A stretch of DNA of 64,000 nt from Actinoplanes derwentensis (GTDB lineage Bacteria > Actinomycetota > Actinomycetes > Mycobacteriales > Micromonosporaceae): positions 10,086,001-10,150,000 of the forward strand of contig NZ_LT629758.1 of NCBI RefSeq assembly GCF_900104725.1. Reading direction: 5' to 3'. The notes beneath the pieces are model-generated. The model did no database searches. It was not told the DNA's origin and worked only from the letters and a program-made list of their open reading frames with translations. Shown here in pieces: positions 44,192 through 53,104 of the stretch; position 1 is the stretch's first letter, and each line of letters begins with the position of its first letter. The translations under genes were made by a program, and so were the position numbers.

Positions 44192-44452
44192 GCAGCGTCG
44201 ACGTTCCGGGCCAGTGCTGCGGTGAGCGCCACCTGCCACAGCAAGACGGCGATGCGCGTGAAGATCACGGGCGCGGTCGGGCAGACCGTCCGGATCCAGC
44301 GTCTCTCCGGTAAGACATGGAAGACGATCAAGATCTACCGCGCGACGGCGAGCACCACGGTCAGCAGGCTGGCCATCAGGCAGAAGTACCGCGTCCTGGT
44401 CGTAGCCACCGACGCGATCGGTTCAGCGACCAGCCGGACCGTCCGACTCTGA
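44192..44452 (+). pseudogene. In-frame continuation of the protease C-terminal domain after TAG
   Basis: The next 86 codons stay in frame and look coding: SATCHSKTAMRVKITGA, QTVRIQRLSGKTWKTIKIYRA, KYRVLVVATDAIG, matching the repeat style of actinomycete protease C-terminal domains. A single CAG-to-TAG change would explain the interruption. Readthrough or sequencing error are alternatives. Confidence 0.75.
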
Positions 44453-44465
44453 TCGGAGCCTCATC

Positions 44466-44496
44466 CGCGCCCCTCGGTCACACATCGAGGGGCGCG
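44466..44496. terminator. Bidirectional terminator hairpin
   Basis: CGCGCCCCTCG (44466-44476) pairs with CGAGGGGCGCG (44486-44496), an 11-bp stem with a 9-base loop, between the convergent protease and lgt genes. Its position supports the protease gene originally ending at 44452. Confidence 0.82.
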
Positions 44497-44565
44497 CGAC
44501 GAGGGAAGAGACCATCGATTACAGATACAGGGCTTTGCCAGGCCAGGCGATGACTCGCCGGTTAG

Positions 44566-45486
44566 TTAGTCCCGTGGACCCGGCAGATAGGGACGACCTC
44601 CGCGGGCTCTCGCTGCTAACGGCTGAGGTCGGCTTCGCTTTCGCTGATGTGGTTTCTCGTCGGCGGCCGGGGCCGGCGCATCAGGGCCTGGTTGCCCAGG
44701 TCGGCGAGTGGCGATCAGGAAGCTCACGGCGGTGAGGAACACGATGATCGAGGTCCACACGTTGAGTCGCAGACCCAGGATGTGGTTGACGTCGTCGACC
44801 CGCAAGGACTCGATCCAGGCCCGTCCCAGGGTGTAGGCGGCGATGTACAGCGCGAACAGGCGGCCGCCGGTGAGCCGGAATCGTTTCTCTGCCCAGATGA
44901 GCAGGAAGAACACGCCGACGCACCACAGCGACTCGTACAGGAATGTCGGGTGGTAGAGGGAGATGTCGGGGGTGGTCTCGGGACGGTTGCCGGGATCGAT
45001 GAGCAGCGCCCAGGGCAGGTTGGTGGGGCCGCCGAAGAGTTCCTGGTTGAAGTAGTTGCCCCATCTGCCGATGGCTTGGGCAAGAACCAGGCCGGGGGCC
45101 ACCGCGCCGGCGAACGCGGCCAGCGAGATGCCGCGCCGGCGGCAGCCGATCCAGGTGCCGACGGCGCCGAGCGCGACGGCTCCCCAGATTCCGAGACCGC
45201 CTTGCCAGATGTACAGGGCTGCGACGGGGTTCCGGCCCGGCGCAAAATACAGCTGCGGGTCGGTGATCACGTGATACAGGCGGCCCCCGATGATGCCGAA
45301 CGGCACCGCCCACGCCGCGACGTCGAGGACATCCTCCGCTCTACCGGATCGCGCGACCCAGCGTCGCTGAGTGATCAGCACCGCCACCACGATGCCTACC
45401 AGGATGCATAGTGCGTACGCCCTGATCGGGAACGGGCCCAGATGCCAGACCCCCTGCGACGGGCTGGGCAGATAGGCAAGACTCAT
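44566..45486 (-). CDS. lgt: Prolipoprotein diacylglyceryl transferase
   Basis: A 306-residue membrane enzyme that moves diacylglycerol from phosphatidylglycerol to the lipobox cysteine of prelipoproteins. Seven-helix layout with the Lgt signature GRWGNYFNQELFG, plus HPTFLYESLW and RPFPIRAYAL-like N-terminus (GPFPIRAYALCI). The ATG at 45486 follows GGAGGA. The C-terminal tail is charged and Arg/Pro-rich. No lipoprotein genes are adjacent. An accessory paralogue is possible. Confidence 0.93.
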   Translation of the reverse strand: MSLAYLPSPSQGVWHLGPFPIRAYALCILVGIVVAVLITQRRWVARSGRAEDVLDVAAWAVPFGIIGGRLYHVITDPQLYFAPGRNPVAALYIWQGGLGIWGAVALGAVGTWIGCRRRGISLAAFAGAVAPGLVLAQAIGRWGNYFNQELFGGPTNLPWALLIDPGNRPETTPDISLYHPTFLYESLWCVGVFFLLIWAEKRFRLTGGRLFALYIAAYTLGRAWIESLRVDDVNHILGLRLNVWTSIIVFLTAVSFLIATRRPGQPGPDAPAPAADEKPHQRKRSRPQPLAARARGGRPYLPGPRD

Positions 45487-45844
45487 CGATTCCTCCATCC
45501 GCGTTGGCGGTGTCTGCACGATCCCGGCCGCCGGCACCGATCCCCGCCGGCCAGTATCGACGGCGGAACAACCACCGCAACGTCCGGGTTCCGCAGGTGC
45601 CGGAGACTAACTGCACCATGACGAGCCGTCCCGTCCGGGGGCAGACGTCAGCACCGACTCCTACCTGGCGCGGCCACAGCGATGTGCCAGCGGCTCCGCC
45701 AGCGGATGCTTCTGCCGGGCTCGTACAAGCGGTGAGCAGCCAGCGAACGTCGGCGCACTGTGATCCTTTCGGCGCTCGTTCGTCAAAGTCGTATACGAGG
45801 CTGGTGAGAGCCGGACATCGTCACGAAGGCCGAGGGAGGACGAC
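45487..45844. other. Intergenic stretch, lgt / STAS
   Basis: Divergent promoter region; no gene or clear repeat seen. Confidence 0.4.
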
Positions 45845-46204
45845 ATGACGGGCATAGGCGCGACACCAGCGGAAGACGTTTTTGGCCGGGTGATTCCACG
45901 GATCAACGGGACCGTGGTGGAACTGCACGGTGACCTCGACCTGGCGACGATCGACATGCTGCAGGACTGCCTCACCGTCGGCGTCGAACGCGGCGGTGAC
46001 ATGCTCGTTGACCTGGCTGATGTCACCCTGATCGACGGTGCCGCCCTGAGCGTCCTGGTCCGGGCCGGCCGCGTCGCGCAACGCCGTGGCCAGAGGGTCC
46101 AGCTGATGGCACCGTCCTTGTTCGTCCGACGCATTCTCGCCGCTGCCGAACTCGGCGAGGCGTTCCCGGTCATCGACGACCCGAAAACGCCGGCCCCGAC
46201 CTGA
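45845..46204 (+). CDS. STAS-domain (anti-sigma-factor-antagonist-like) protein
   Basis: A 119-residue single STAS domain (GTVVELHGDLDLATIDML, then MLVDLADVTLIDG). In SpoIIAA-type antagonists the residue after the DxS-like Asp is the phosphorylated Ser; here it is D64-G65, so this switch residue is missing. It may be a constitutive or phosphorylation-independent binding protein. GGGAGGA precedes the ATG. No anti-sigma kinase gene is adjacent. Confidence 0.82.
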   Translation: MTGIGATPAEDVFGRVIPRINGTVVELHGDLDLATIDMLQDCLTVGVERGGDMLVDLADVTLIDGAALSVLVRAGRVAQRRGQRVQLMAPSLFVRRILAAAELGEAFPVIDDPKTPAPT

Positions 46205-46222
46205 TCGAGTCCTAGACAGACG

Positions 46223-46576
46223 GTGACCCGGCGTCCCCGCAAGCGGAACGTCAGCCGCCTGTTACTCCTGTCCACGACCGGTTGCGGTGACATCGTGCCG
46301 GTGTCACGTCCGGCCCGGCTGGTCGATGTCGGGGAACTCAACGGCAGCGCCACGATCACCGTGGCGGTACGGGCGCCGGAGAATGTGGCACTACTGCGTC
46401 GCGGCGGCACCACGTCGATCATCACCTCTTCGGAAGCGGCTGGGCCTACAAGCACGCAGCCCGGCCGCCATCGAGGTGATCGGCGACCTGCTGATGCTGA
46501 GAAACCGCCTACGGCTCGTCGGCCGCCCCGTGCGGCCGGCTCATGCGAGACGACCGGATCGAGGCGTTCACCGAAG
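46223..46576 (+). pseudogene. Decayed potassium channel (TrkA-N/RCK type)
   Basis: A degenerate selectivity filter (LLLLSTTGCGDIVPVS for TVGYGD) runs directly into the second half of an RCK domain (ATITVAVRAPENVALLRRGGTTSIITSSEAAG), meaning that the linker and NAD-binding half are deleted. The frame then shifts at about 46440 and continues as LGLQARSPAAIEVIGDLL...LVGRPVRP. The upstream pore helices are missing, and a MITE lies at its end. Confidence 0.72.
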
Positions 46577-46756
46577 GGGTGCGTTTCTTTTGGAGTGAGC
46601 TACGAACTGGTGATCATGACGGTGGCTCGACATCTCCGCTGGCCAGCGTCGTAAGCGGCGCTCGTAGATGGCGCCAGGTGGTTCGGCTCGCTGCCGGATC
46701 GGCATCGTTGCTGGCCAGGGCCTTTCCGAAGATCTCCCTCAGAAAGAAACGCACCC
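46577..46756. mobile_element. 180-bp MITE with 23-bp terminal inverted repeats
   Basis: Ends GGGTGCGTTTCTTT (46577-46590) and AAAGAAACGCACCC (46743-46756) are perfect 14-bp inverted repeats, extending to about 20 of 23. TCACCGAAG flanks both sides (46568-46576 and 46757-46765), a 9-bp target duplication. No transposase gene inside. No other copy seen in this window. Confidence 0.85.
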
Positions 46757-47165
46757 TCACCGAAGGCACCGGCAGGTGCAGACCCGATTCTGATCGTCAC
46801 GTATGAAGTGGCCCTGACCCTGCTTCTCGGGAGAATCGTGTGGGGGTTCCTGGCAGCTGGCACCCCCACACGTACATAAGGAGTGTTCAGCTCGGCAACG
46901 ATCTTGACCGCCGGACTTGACGATATCTACTCGGAACCATGTCGATCGCATGTCGTGCGCCGTCCGCGGCCACTCATGACAGTCTCATGACATCTGACGG
47001 CTGCACGGCCCGCCTGAACGGCGTCAGGTAACGCCCGACAAACGCGTTATCCCTGTTCACGATGGTGGCTGAGCGGTGTGGCTCGGAACGGTGTGGCGGC
47101 TGACGGGGATCAGGTCATCCTTACGATTCCTTCGGTACGGCGAACGTGTCAGGAGAGGAGGGGGA
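46757..47165. other. Intergenic DNA with a strong hairpin
   Basis: No gene. CGTGTGGGGGT (46837-46847) and ACCCCCACACG (46862-46872) make an 11-bp perfect stem over a 14-base loop; TTCTC-GG-GAGAA lies just before it. It could be a terminator or attenuator, but no transcript is evident. Confidence 0.5.
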
Positions 47166-47603
47166 GTGAGCCGCGGCAGCGAATACGTCGAGATACTGAT
47201 CGTGCAGGACGACCCCGCAGAGGCCCTGCTGATGCGTGAGGAATTCGGCGATCACCGGCTCGTCAACCGGGTCCAGGTGGTGCACGACGCTCCACGTGCC
47301 CTCGCGTACCTCGACGGCGATCTGCCATTCACGGAGCCGGCCGTTCCAGACCTGGTCTTGCTGGACGTCAACCTTCCTGGTCGTGACGGGCGGGTGGTGC
47401 TGCGCCATCTGCGTGCCCGGCCGGCGACCCGCAACGTTCCGGTCATCCTGCTGACCGACTCGCCGGCGGCTGAACGGATTCTCCGGGCGGAGTTCCTGCC
47501 AGTTCAGGGCTACGCGACCAAGCCGGTCGACTTCGCCTGCCTGGTGGCGGTGGTCAGGTCCATCGAAACGCTCGGCTTCCAGGTGTGGCGTCCCGCGTCA
47601 TAG
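47166..47603 (+). CDS. Single-domain response regulator (Rcp1/CheY-like)
   Basis: A 145-residue receiver domain only. Acidic pocket D15-D16 (LIVQDDP), phospho-acceptor D67 (LVLLDVNLPG), conserved Thr/Ser (LLTDS) and K119 (YATKPVD) are all present. There is no DNA-binding output domain, as in Rcp1-type regulators that partner phytochrome-like kinases. GTG 47166 follows AGGAGGGG. No kinase nearby. Confidence 0.88.
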   Translation: MSRGSEYVEILIVQDDPAEALLMREEFGDHRLVNRVQVVHDAPRALAYLDGDLPFTEPAVPDLVLLDVNLPGRDGRVVLRHLRARPATRNVPVILLTDSPAAERILRAEFLPVQGYATKPVDFACLVAVVRSIETLGFQVWRPAS

Positions 47604-47616
47604 CCCGGGTCAGCCG

Positions 47617-48628
47617 GTGGCGGCAGGGTTCCAACGGTGCGCCGGGAAGTCTGGCCGGCAACTGTCCTCCCTGCTCACGGCCGGGGTTCTGTTGATGCTG
47701 CTCGCCATCGCCAGTGTTCTTCTCCCGGCGGTCCTGGTGTCGGCCATCACCGGGCGGGCCATCCTGTCCACCGCGGCCCTGTTCCTCCCTGGCCGTCGCC
47801 GCCGGCTCCGACGACTGCATCTGGGCGAGCCGGCCGTGGAACTGTCGGTGGGCCTGATCATCGGTGTGGTCGCGGCGATCCTGCTGAAACGCAGCGGGTT
47901 CTTCGCCGCCTCCTCGGTCTCCGGGTGCTCACCGGTCTCGCCGTCGGGCTGTCGGTGCTGGCCGTCGGGCAGGCAACCCACGCCAACGTATGTTCCTGGC
48001 CGCGTTCGCCGTCGGTATCACGGTGGCCACGTTCGGAACATGCCAGAGGTTCGCTGTGCCGGTACTTCGCAGCAGTCAAGCCGGTGGCGCGGAGGCCAGC
48101 CCGGGGCTGGCGGAACATTTCGAGCATCGGTTCCGGCCGATCTCCGCCGGGGTGGCCGTGCCGGTGTTCGCGTTCATGTCGGCCGGGGTGGCGGTCGGCG
48201 GCGTCGACGGTCTGGGTTCGGCCCTGACCGACCCGGTGGCGGTCGGCATCGTGGTCGGGTTGATCGTCGGTAAGCCGGTGGGTATCACCGCGGCGACGTG
48301 GCTGGTCACCCGGTTCACTCGGGCGAAGATGGATGCCGGGTTCGCGTGGATCGACGTGCTCGGTCTGGCGGTGCTGGCCGGTATCGGGTTCACGGTGTCG
48401 CTGCTGATCGGGGAGCTGGCATTCGGTGCCGGTAGCGACCGGGACGATCACGTGAAGGTCGCGGTGCTGGCCGGCTCGCTGGGAGCTGCGCTGCTGGCAA
48501 CGGTGATCCTGCGGCTGCGTAACCGCACTTACCGGCGTATCCACGAGGCGGAGACCGCCGACGCCGACCGCGACGACATCCCGGACGTGTACCAGCAGCC
48601 GGCAGTGATCCGGCCCGAGGGCACCTGA
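47617..48628 (+). pseudogene. Chimeric antiporter remnant (CPA1-type N-part, NhaA C-part)
   Basis: The first part reads as a CPA1-type cation:proton antiporter in pieces over three frames: VSAITGRAILSTAALF, then [21 protein letters not shown], then [15 protein letters not shown]. From about 48,050 to 48,628 it is the C-terminal half of an NhaA Na+/H+ antiporter ([44 protein letters not shown]). NhaA's N-terminal half is absent. A fusion of two decayed genes; no functional transporter expected. Confidence 0.75.
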
Positions 48629-48740
48629 ACAGTTCGGGGCGCCTTTCGAGGTCCGCCACCGGTGACGTCTGACGATCATCGGTGGCGCGGTGGCGGGGAC
48701 ACTGCTGATACGTCACCGGGCCATGTTTGAGGCCCCGGGT

Positions 48741-50021
48741 TCACCGGTGTTCGCCGGCGAGCTGTTCCAGCATGGCCGCTGCTGTCGCGACCCCGTTCTC
48801 GGCTCGAACCTGCTCGCCGAGCCGGCGAGCGGCGGTGATCATCGCCGGGTCGTCGATAGCTTGGCGGATGGCGGCGGCCAGCCTCGGCACGGTCAGGTGC
48901 CGCAGATTGATCGGCTCCGGCGCGACGCCCAACTGGTGCATCCTGGAGCCCCAGAACGGCTGGTCGGCGACGAACGGGCACACCACCTGCGGCCGGCCTG
49001 CGCGGACCGCGGCGGCGGTGGTTCCTGCTCCGCCGTGGTGCACGATCACCGCTGATCGGGGGAACACCGTCTCGTGGGGTACGTCCCCGGCCAGGAACGT
49101 GTCCGGACCCGGGGTCTGCTGGAGTCCGCCCCAGCCGCCGGCGAGGATGCCGTGTACGCGGGCCATTCGCAATGCCTGCACCACCTGCTCGGTCGTGGCT
49201 TTCGGATCCGGTCCCGCCATGCTCCCGAACCCGACGAAGACCACCGGCTGGCCGTCACCGCCGGTCAGGTGCGGGCCGTCAGGAGCAGCGATGTGTGCGG
49301 TGGCGGTGGTGTCGACGAACCAGTAGCCCGTGATGTGGGCCGTCGGCGGCCAGTCAGCCGGACGCGGTATGACCGCCGGGCTCACTGCGTGCAGCACCGA
49401 TGCCGGTGTCCCGTCCGGGCGTCGCGACGGATCGTGCCGGCTCCGTCGGCGCGGCAGGCCGAGCCCGGACCGCCACCGATCCACCGTGCGGCCGAACATC
49501 AGCGCCGGGGCTTTCATCCCCGCATAGGTGAGACGGTTGACCGGCGCGGGCAGCCACGACGGCAGTTGTTGACCGGGCCACGGGAACTCCCGGGTAGGGA
49601 CGTACATCGGCATCGGTAGAGCCAGAACCGCCGGGATGTCCAGCTTCTCCGCGATGTGCTGCCCGGCCATGACCTGACCGTTGTGCACGATGATGTCGGC
49701 GCGCGCGCCGGGTCCGGTCGAGGCCGCCTGCCAGCAGTCGTCGAGTACCCGTGTGAACATCGCCGGCATCCGCCGTATCAGTGCCAGTTTCGCGCCGATG
49801 CCACCGGTGGCGACATCACCGACCGCCGTTCCGGTGTCGAGTAGCCGCAGCGGGCCGTCGTCGATACCTGCGAATGTCACTCCGTGGCCTTCGACCAGGC
49901 TGGTGAAACGGTGGGGAGCCGCCACCACTGCCTCATGGCCGCGTTGCCCCAGTTGTTGGGCCAGTGCTACGAATGGTTGTACGTCGCCGCGAGTGCCCAG
50001 CGTCAACACCAGGACCTTCAT
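48741..50021 (-). CDS. Glycosyltransferase (UGT/MGT family, macrolide-type)
   Basis: A 426-residue GT-B enzyme of the UDP-glycosyltransferase family. N-terminal LTLGTRGDVQPFVALAQQLGQRGHEV-like start, C-terminal nucleotide-sugar signature HHGGAGTTAAAVRAGRPQVV plus FVADQPFWGSRM. Similar enzymes glycosylate natural products, sterols or macrolides. The ATG at 50021 overlaps the upstream small gene stop. With the ABC exporter it could form a modify-and-export resistance or biosynthesis unit. Acceptor unknown. Confidence 0.88.
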   Translation of the reverse strand: MKVLVLTLGTRGDVQPFVALAQQLGQRGHEAVVAAPHRFTSLVEGHGVTFAGIDDGPLRLLDTGTAVGDVATGGIGAKLALIRRMPAMFTRVLDDCWQAASTGPGARADIIVHNGQVMAGQHIAEKLDIPAVLALPMPMYVPTREFPWPGQQLPSWLPAPVNRLTYAGMKAPALMFGRTVDRWRSGLGLPRRRSRHDPSRRPDGTPASVLHAVSPAVIPRPADWPPTAHITGYWFVDTTATAHIAAPDGPHLTGGDGQPVVFVGFGSMAGPDPKATTEQVVQALRMARVHGILAGGWGGLQQTPGPDTFLAGDVPHETVFPRSAVIVHHGGAGTTAAAVRAGRPQVVCPFVADQPFWGSRMHQLGVAPEPINLRHLTVPRLAAAIRQAIDDPAMITAARRLGEQVRAENGVATAAAMLEQLAGEHR

Positions 50022-50302
50022 CGAACGTCTCCCGTCGATGTGCCATGCCTGCCGCGGGGCGGTCCTTCCGCGGGACGTCGGTTTCCCGGCCCGCGGCACG
50101 ACCACTTCGTGCTCGGTTGTCGGCGTGTCGGCGGAGAATGAACGATGGCGACGACGGTCAGCGTGACGACAGCGAAGATCGTGTAGTACGGCATGGGCAC
50201 CGCCAGGATCGAGGCGGCGAGTGCTGAGCAGAGGCAACCGAGGGCGCTGGCGGCTCGGCGGTGTCGCAGCAGGAGACGGCGGGTCTGGTTCGGTTCGCTC
50301 AT
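50018..50302 (-). CDS. Small membrane protein, 94 residues
   Basis: Two short hydrophobic segments (about 18-36 and 38-55; GCLCSALAASILAVPM, YYTIFAVVTLTVVAIV), then a basic Pro/Arg-rich tail. No family recognised. It overlaps the permease stop and the glycosyltransferase start by ATGA on both sides, strong evidence that it is translated. Confidence 0.65.
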   Translation of the reverse strand: MSEPNQTRRLLLRHRRAASALGCLCSALAASILAVPMPYYTIFAVVTLTVVAIVHSPPTRRQPSTKWSCRGPGNRRPAEGPPRGRHGTSTGDVR

Positions 50303-51933
50303 GACCGCAGATCCCGCCGCTGGTACCCGGCCAGGCCGGCGACGGTCAGCACGGCGGCGATACCGAGCATCACCGTCGTCGCGGTCCAGTCGGTGTCGGC
50401 GAGCGGCACGGGCGCGAGGTGCGCGTACGGCGACAGGTCACGCACCCACCCTGGTGCGGCGATGCTGTCGGCGATGACCAACAGCAGGAATCCGCCGGTG
50501 GCGGGAAGCGCACCGACGACACCGGCCCAGCGGGGCGCCCAGCCGGTGGCGAAGACGGCGGTGCCGAGGCTCAGACCCACGATCGGCAGGACGTTCCACA
50601 CCCCGGTCAGCGCCTCGCCCGGGCTGAAGTCGCCGCCGGTCACGGCGACACCGGCCCAGGTCGCCAAACCGGCTGCGGTCACCAGGACGACGGCGGCGCC
50701 GGCGGTAGCCGCGATGTCCGCACCGATCAGCCGGTTCCGGCTGATCGGTGCGGCGGCCAGCATCACCAGCCGCCGGTCCGTTTCAGCGGCGACGAAAGCG
50801 CCCATCCGTACGGCGGCGAAACCGCTGGCGGGCATGGCGAGGATGGCGAACAGGGTCGCGGAGATCCCGGCGATGCTGCCCAGTTCGGCGAACCCGGCCT
50901 GGCCGGCCTGGCCGGCCAGCGCCGGGTTGTCGGCGAGGAATCCGGTGATCGACACGGCGGTCAGGCCGATGAGCAGGTAGTAGGCGCCGATCCCGATAGT
51001 CCAGCCGGTCAGCGGCCGCAGCACCCGGCGCACCGCGAACGCCTCCACGCTGCCGAGGAGCCCGAGCCGTGGACGCCGGGCCGGACTCGCCGCGACCAGA
51101 CCCTCACGCACCTCCCGCCGGCCGGCGACCGCCAAAGCACCTACGGCAAGGACCGCGGCCGCGACGAGCAGAAGCATGAGTGGAACGACACGGTCCTGGA
51201 CGTAGGGGCCGCTGAGGGCGAGCAGACCGAACGGCGACAGCCATCGAAGCCAGCCCAGTTCGGTGACGCCGTCGCCGATCATGCGGGCCAGCAGACCGAC
51301 CCCGAGGACTACGATCGCGGAGCCGGTCGCCGGCGTGCGACTCGGGAACACCTGTGCGGCCAGCGCGGCGACCGCGACGAAGAACACGCCGAGCAGAGCT
51401 GTTCCGGCGCCGTGGACCACAGCTCCCGGCGCGGCGGTTCCCGACGCCAGCAGGATGACGGTGATCGCCGCACCGGCGGCGACCGGCACAGCGGCGACGG
51501 CCGCTAAGTGGCGGATCAGCACCGCGCGCAGGGGAATGATCCCGGCCAGCAGCATGTCCCACCGGCCGGCATCCTCCTCGCCGCGCGTGACGCGGGTGGT
51601 GGCCAGAACCGACCACGCCGCCAGCAGTACGGTGAGGAACGTGCCGACCCGCCACACGGTGAATCCGCCCGCCGTGTCCAGTCCGACGGGTGGACCGAAC
51701 AGCGTCCGGATGGCGGGGTTCCCGGCGAGTGCCTGCAAGCTCCCGACCGCCGCGGGATCGGCCATCACCTGGGCGTAGGTGGCCGCGACCAGCGCTGTCA
51801 CGCCACCGCTCAGGGCCACGACGATGAGTCCACCCCGGCGTACCTGCCGGACCGCCAGCCGGGTGACCGCGCGGCCCGGGGCGGACGCGGTCTGCCGTAC
51901 AGCGGCGGTGGGGGAGACCGCGGCGATGCTCAT
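50299..51933 (-). CDS. ABC-2-type exporter permease (tetronasin-type)
   Basis: A 544-residue membrane protein with about 12 hydrophobic segments in two similar halves, the plan of actinomycete antibiotic exporter permeases. It has TRVTRGEEDAGRWDMLLAG, a cytoplasmic segment conserved in this group, repeated as VAAETDRRLVMLAAAPISR in the second half. It overlaps the ATPase stop (ATGA). Confidence 0.85.
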   Translation of the reverse strand: MSIAAVSPTAAVRQTASAPGRAVTRLAVRQVRRGGLIVVALSGGVTALVAATYAQVMADPAAVGSLQALAGNPAIRTLFGPPVGLDTAGGFTVWRVGTFLTVLLAAWSVLATTRVTRGEEDAGRWDMLLAGIIPLRAVLIRHLAAVAAVPVAAGAAITVILLASGTAAPGAVVHGAGTALLGVFFVAVAALAAQVFPSRTPATGSAIVVLGVGLLARMIGDGVTELGWLRWLSPFGLLALSGPYVQDRVVPLMLLLVAAAVLAVGALAVAGRREVREGLVAASPARRPRLGLLGSVEAFAVRRVLRPLTGWTIGIGAYYLLIGLTAVSITGFLADNPALAGQAGQAGFAELGSIAGISATLFAILAMPASGFAAVRMGAFVAAETDRRLVMLAAAPISRNRLIGADIAATAGAAVVLVTAAGLATWAGVAVTGGDFSPGEALTGVWNVLPIVGLSLGTAVFATGWAPRWAGVVGALPATGGFLLLVIADSIAAPGWVRDLSPYAHLAPVPLADTDWTATTVMLGIAAVLTVAGLAGYQRRDLRS

Positions 51934-52823
51934 CGGGCCGACTCCGTCCCGTAGAAGTCCAGGAAGATCTCCTCGAGGCTCGGCTCGCGGACCGTGAGGG
52001 CGGTGACGTCCGCGGCGGCGAGCGCTTGCAGTGCGGCAGTGGGCGCACCGGTGAGGGTGAATCGCAGCCGGCCGTCGCCGGTCGCCTCGACCGTCTCGAC
52101 GCCGGGGATCGCGGACAACCGTGGCGTGGCGCCGGTGTAGGTGACGGTCACCTCGGAGCGGTGCAGGCCGCGGAGGCGGTCGATGGTGGCGACCTCGGCG
52201 AGCCGGCCGGTACGAAGAATTCCGACCCGGTCGCAGACCGCATCGACCTCGGCGAGCTGGTGGGAGCTGAGGAACACGGTCTGCCCACGGTCACGGGCCT
52301 GCCCGACGGCGGTGCGGAACTCGCGTTCCATCAGCGGGTCCAGGCCGCTGGTCGGTTCGTCGAGCACCAGCAGTGGCGCCCGGGTGGCGAACGCCGCGAT
52401 CAGCGCCACCTTCTGCCGGTTGCCGGTCGAATAGGTCCGGGCCGGTTTCGACGGGTCCAGCGCGAACCGTTCGACCAACTCGGCCCGATAGGCCAGGTCG
52501 GTGCCGGGACCGGTCTGTGCCTGCAGGTGCAGGATCTCCGTACCGGTCAGCTGCGGCCACAGCGCGACGTCGGCGGGCACGTACGCCAGCAGGCGGTGTG
52601 CCCGGACGACGTCGGCGGCCTCGATGTCGAAGATCCACGCCTGCCCCGCGGTAGGGCGCGCCAGGCCGAGCAGCAGCCGGATGGTGGTGGATTTACCGGC
52701 GCCGTTCGGGCCGAGGAAACCGAACACCTCCCCGGCCGGCACGTCGAGCGTCAGGTCGTCGAGGGCGGTCAGGGAGCCGTATCGTTTGGTGAGGTTTCTT
52801 GCGCGCAGCGCCGACTGGCTCAT
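51930..52823 (-). CDS. ABC transporter ATP-binding protein (drug-exporter type)
   Basis: A 297-residue ATPase. Walker A GPNGAGKST (38-46), signature YSTGNRQK (in place of LSGGQ, usual for DrrA-like exporters), Walker B LLVLDEPTSGLD, switch His in SSHQLAE. The C-terminal ~80-residue DrrA-type domain ends SLEEIFLDFYG. AAGGA precedes the ATG. First gene of a four-gene overlapping operon. Confidence 0.92.
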   Translation of the reverse strand: MSQSALRARNLTKRYGSLTALDDLTLDVPAGEVFGFLGPNGAGKSTTIRLLLGLARPTAGQAWIFDIEAADVVRAHRLLAYVPADVALWPQLTGTEILHLQAQTGPGTDLAYRAELVERFALDPSKPARTYSTGNRQKVALIAAFATRAPLLVLDEPTSGLDPLMEREFRTAVGQARDRGQTVFLSSHQLAEVDAVCDRVGILRTGRLAEVATIDRLRGLHRSEVTVTYTGATPRLSAIPGVETVEATGDGRLRFTLTGAPTAALQALAAADVTALTVREPSLEEIFLDFYGTESAR

Positions 52824-53104
52824 CGGGAAGTCCTTTTCGGGGTCGTGTGGATATGACCGCCGACCAGACTTCCCGGCACACCTGAGATTGACCGTACTCC
52901 ATCGCTGCACCGGTGGACAGCCGCCCCCCAGGGCCACGCGGGTCGGCACGGGCGTTGGCTTGTGCGCGGCACCTGCTGACGGTGGGACATGTCGCCGGTG
53001 TTCGTGCCAGCCTGCGGTTCCTCGTCGGTCTGCGCGGTGGGCTCGCCACCGAAAGCATCTGTCCGGCGCCGCCGGTCCGGAGTCTGATCCGAGGGAGTTC
53101 GACC

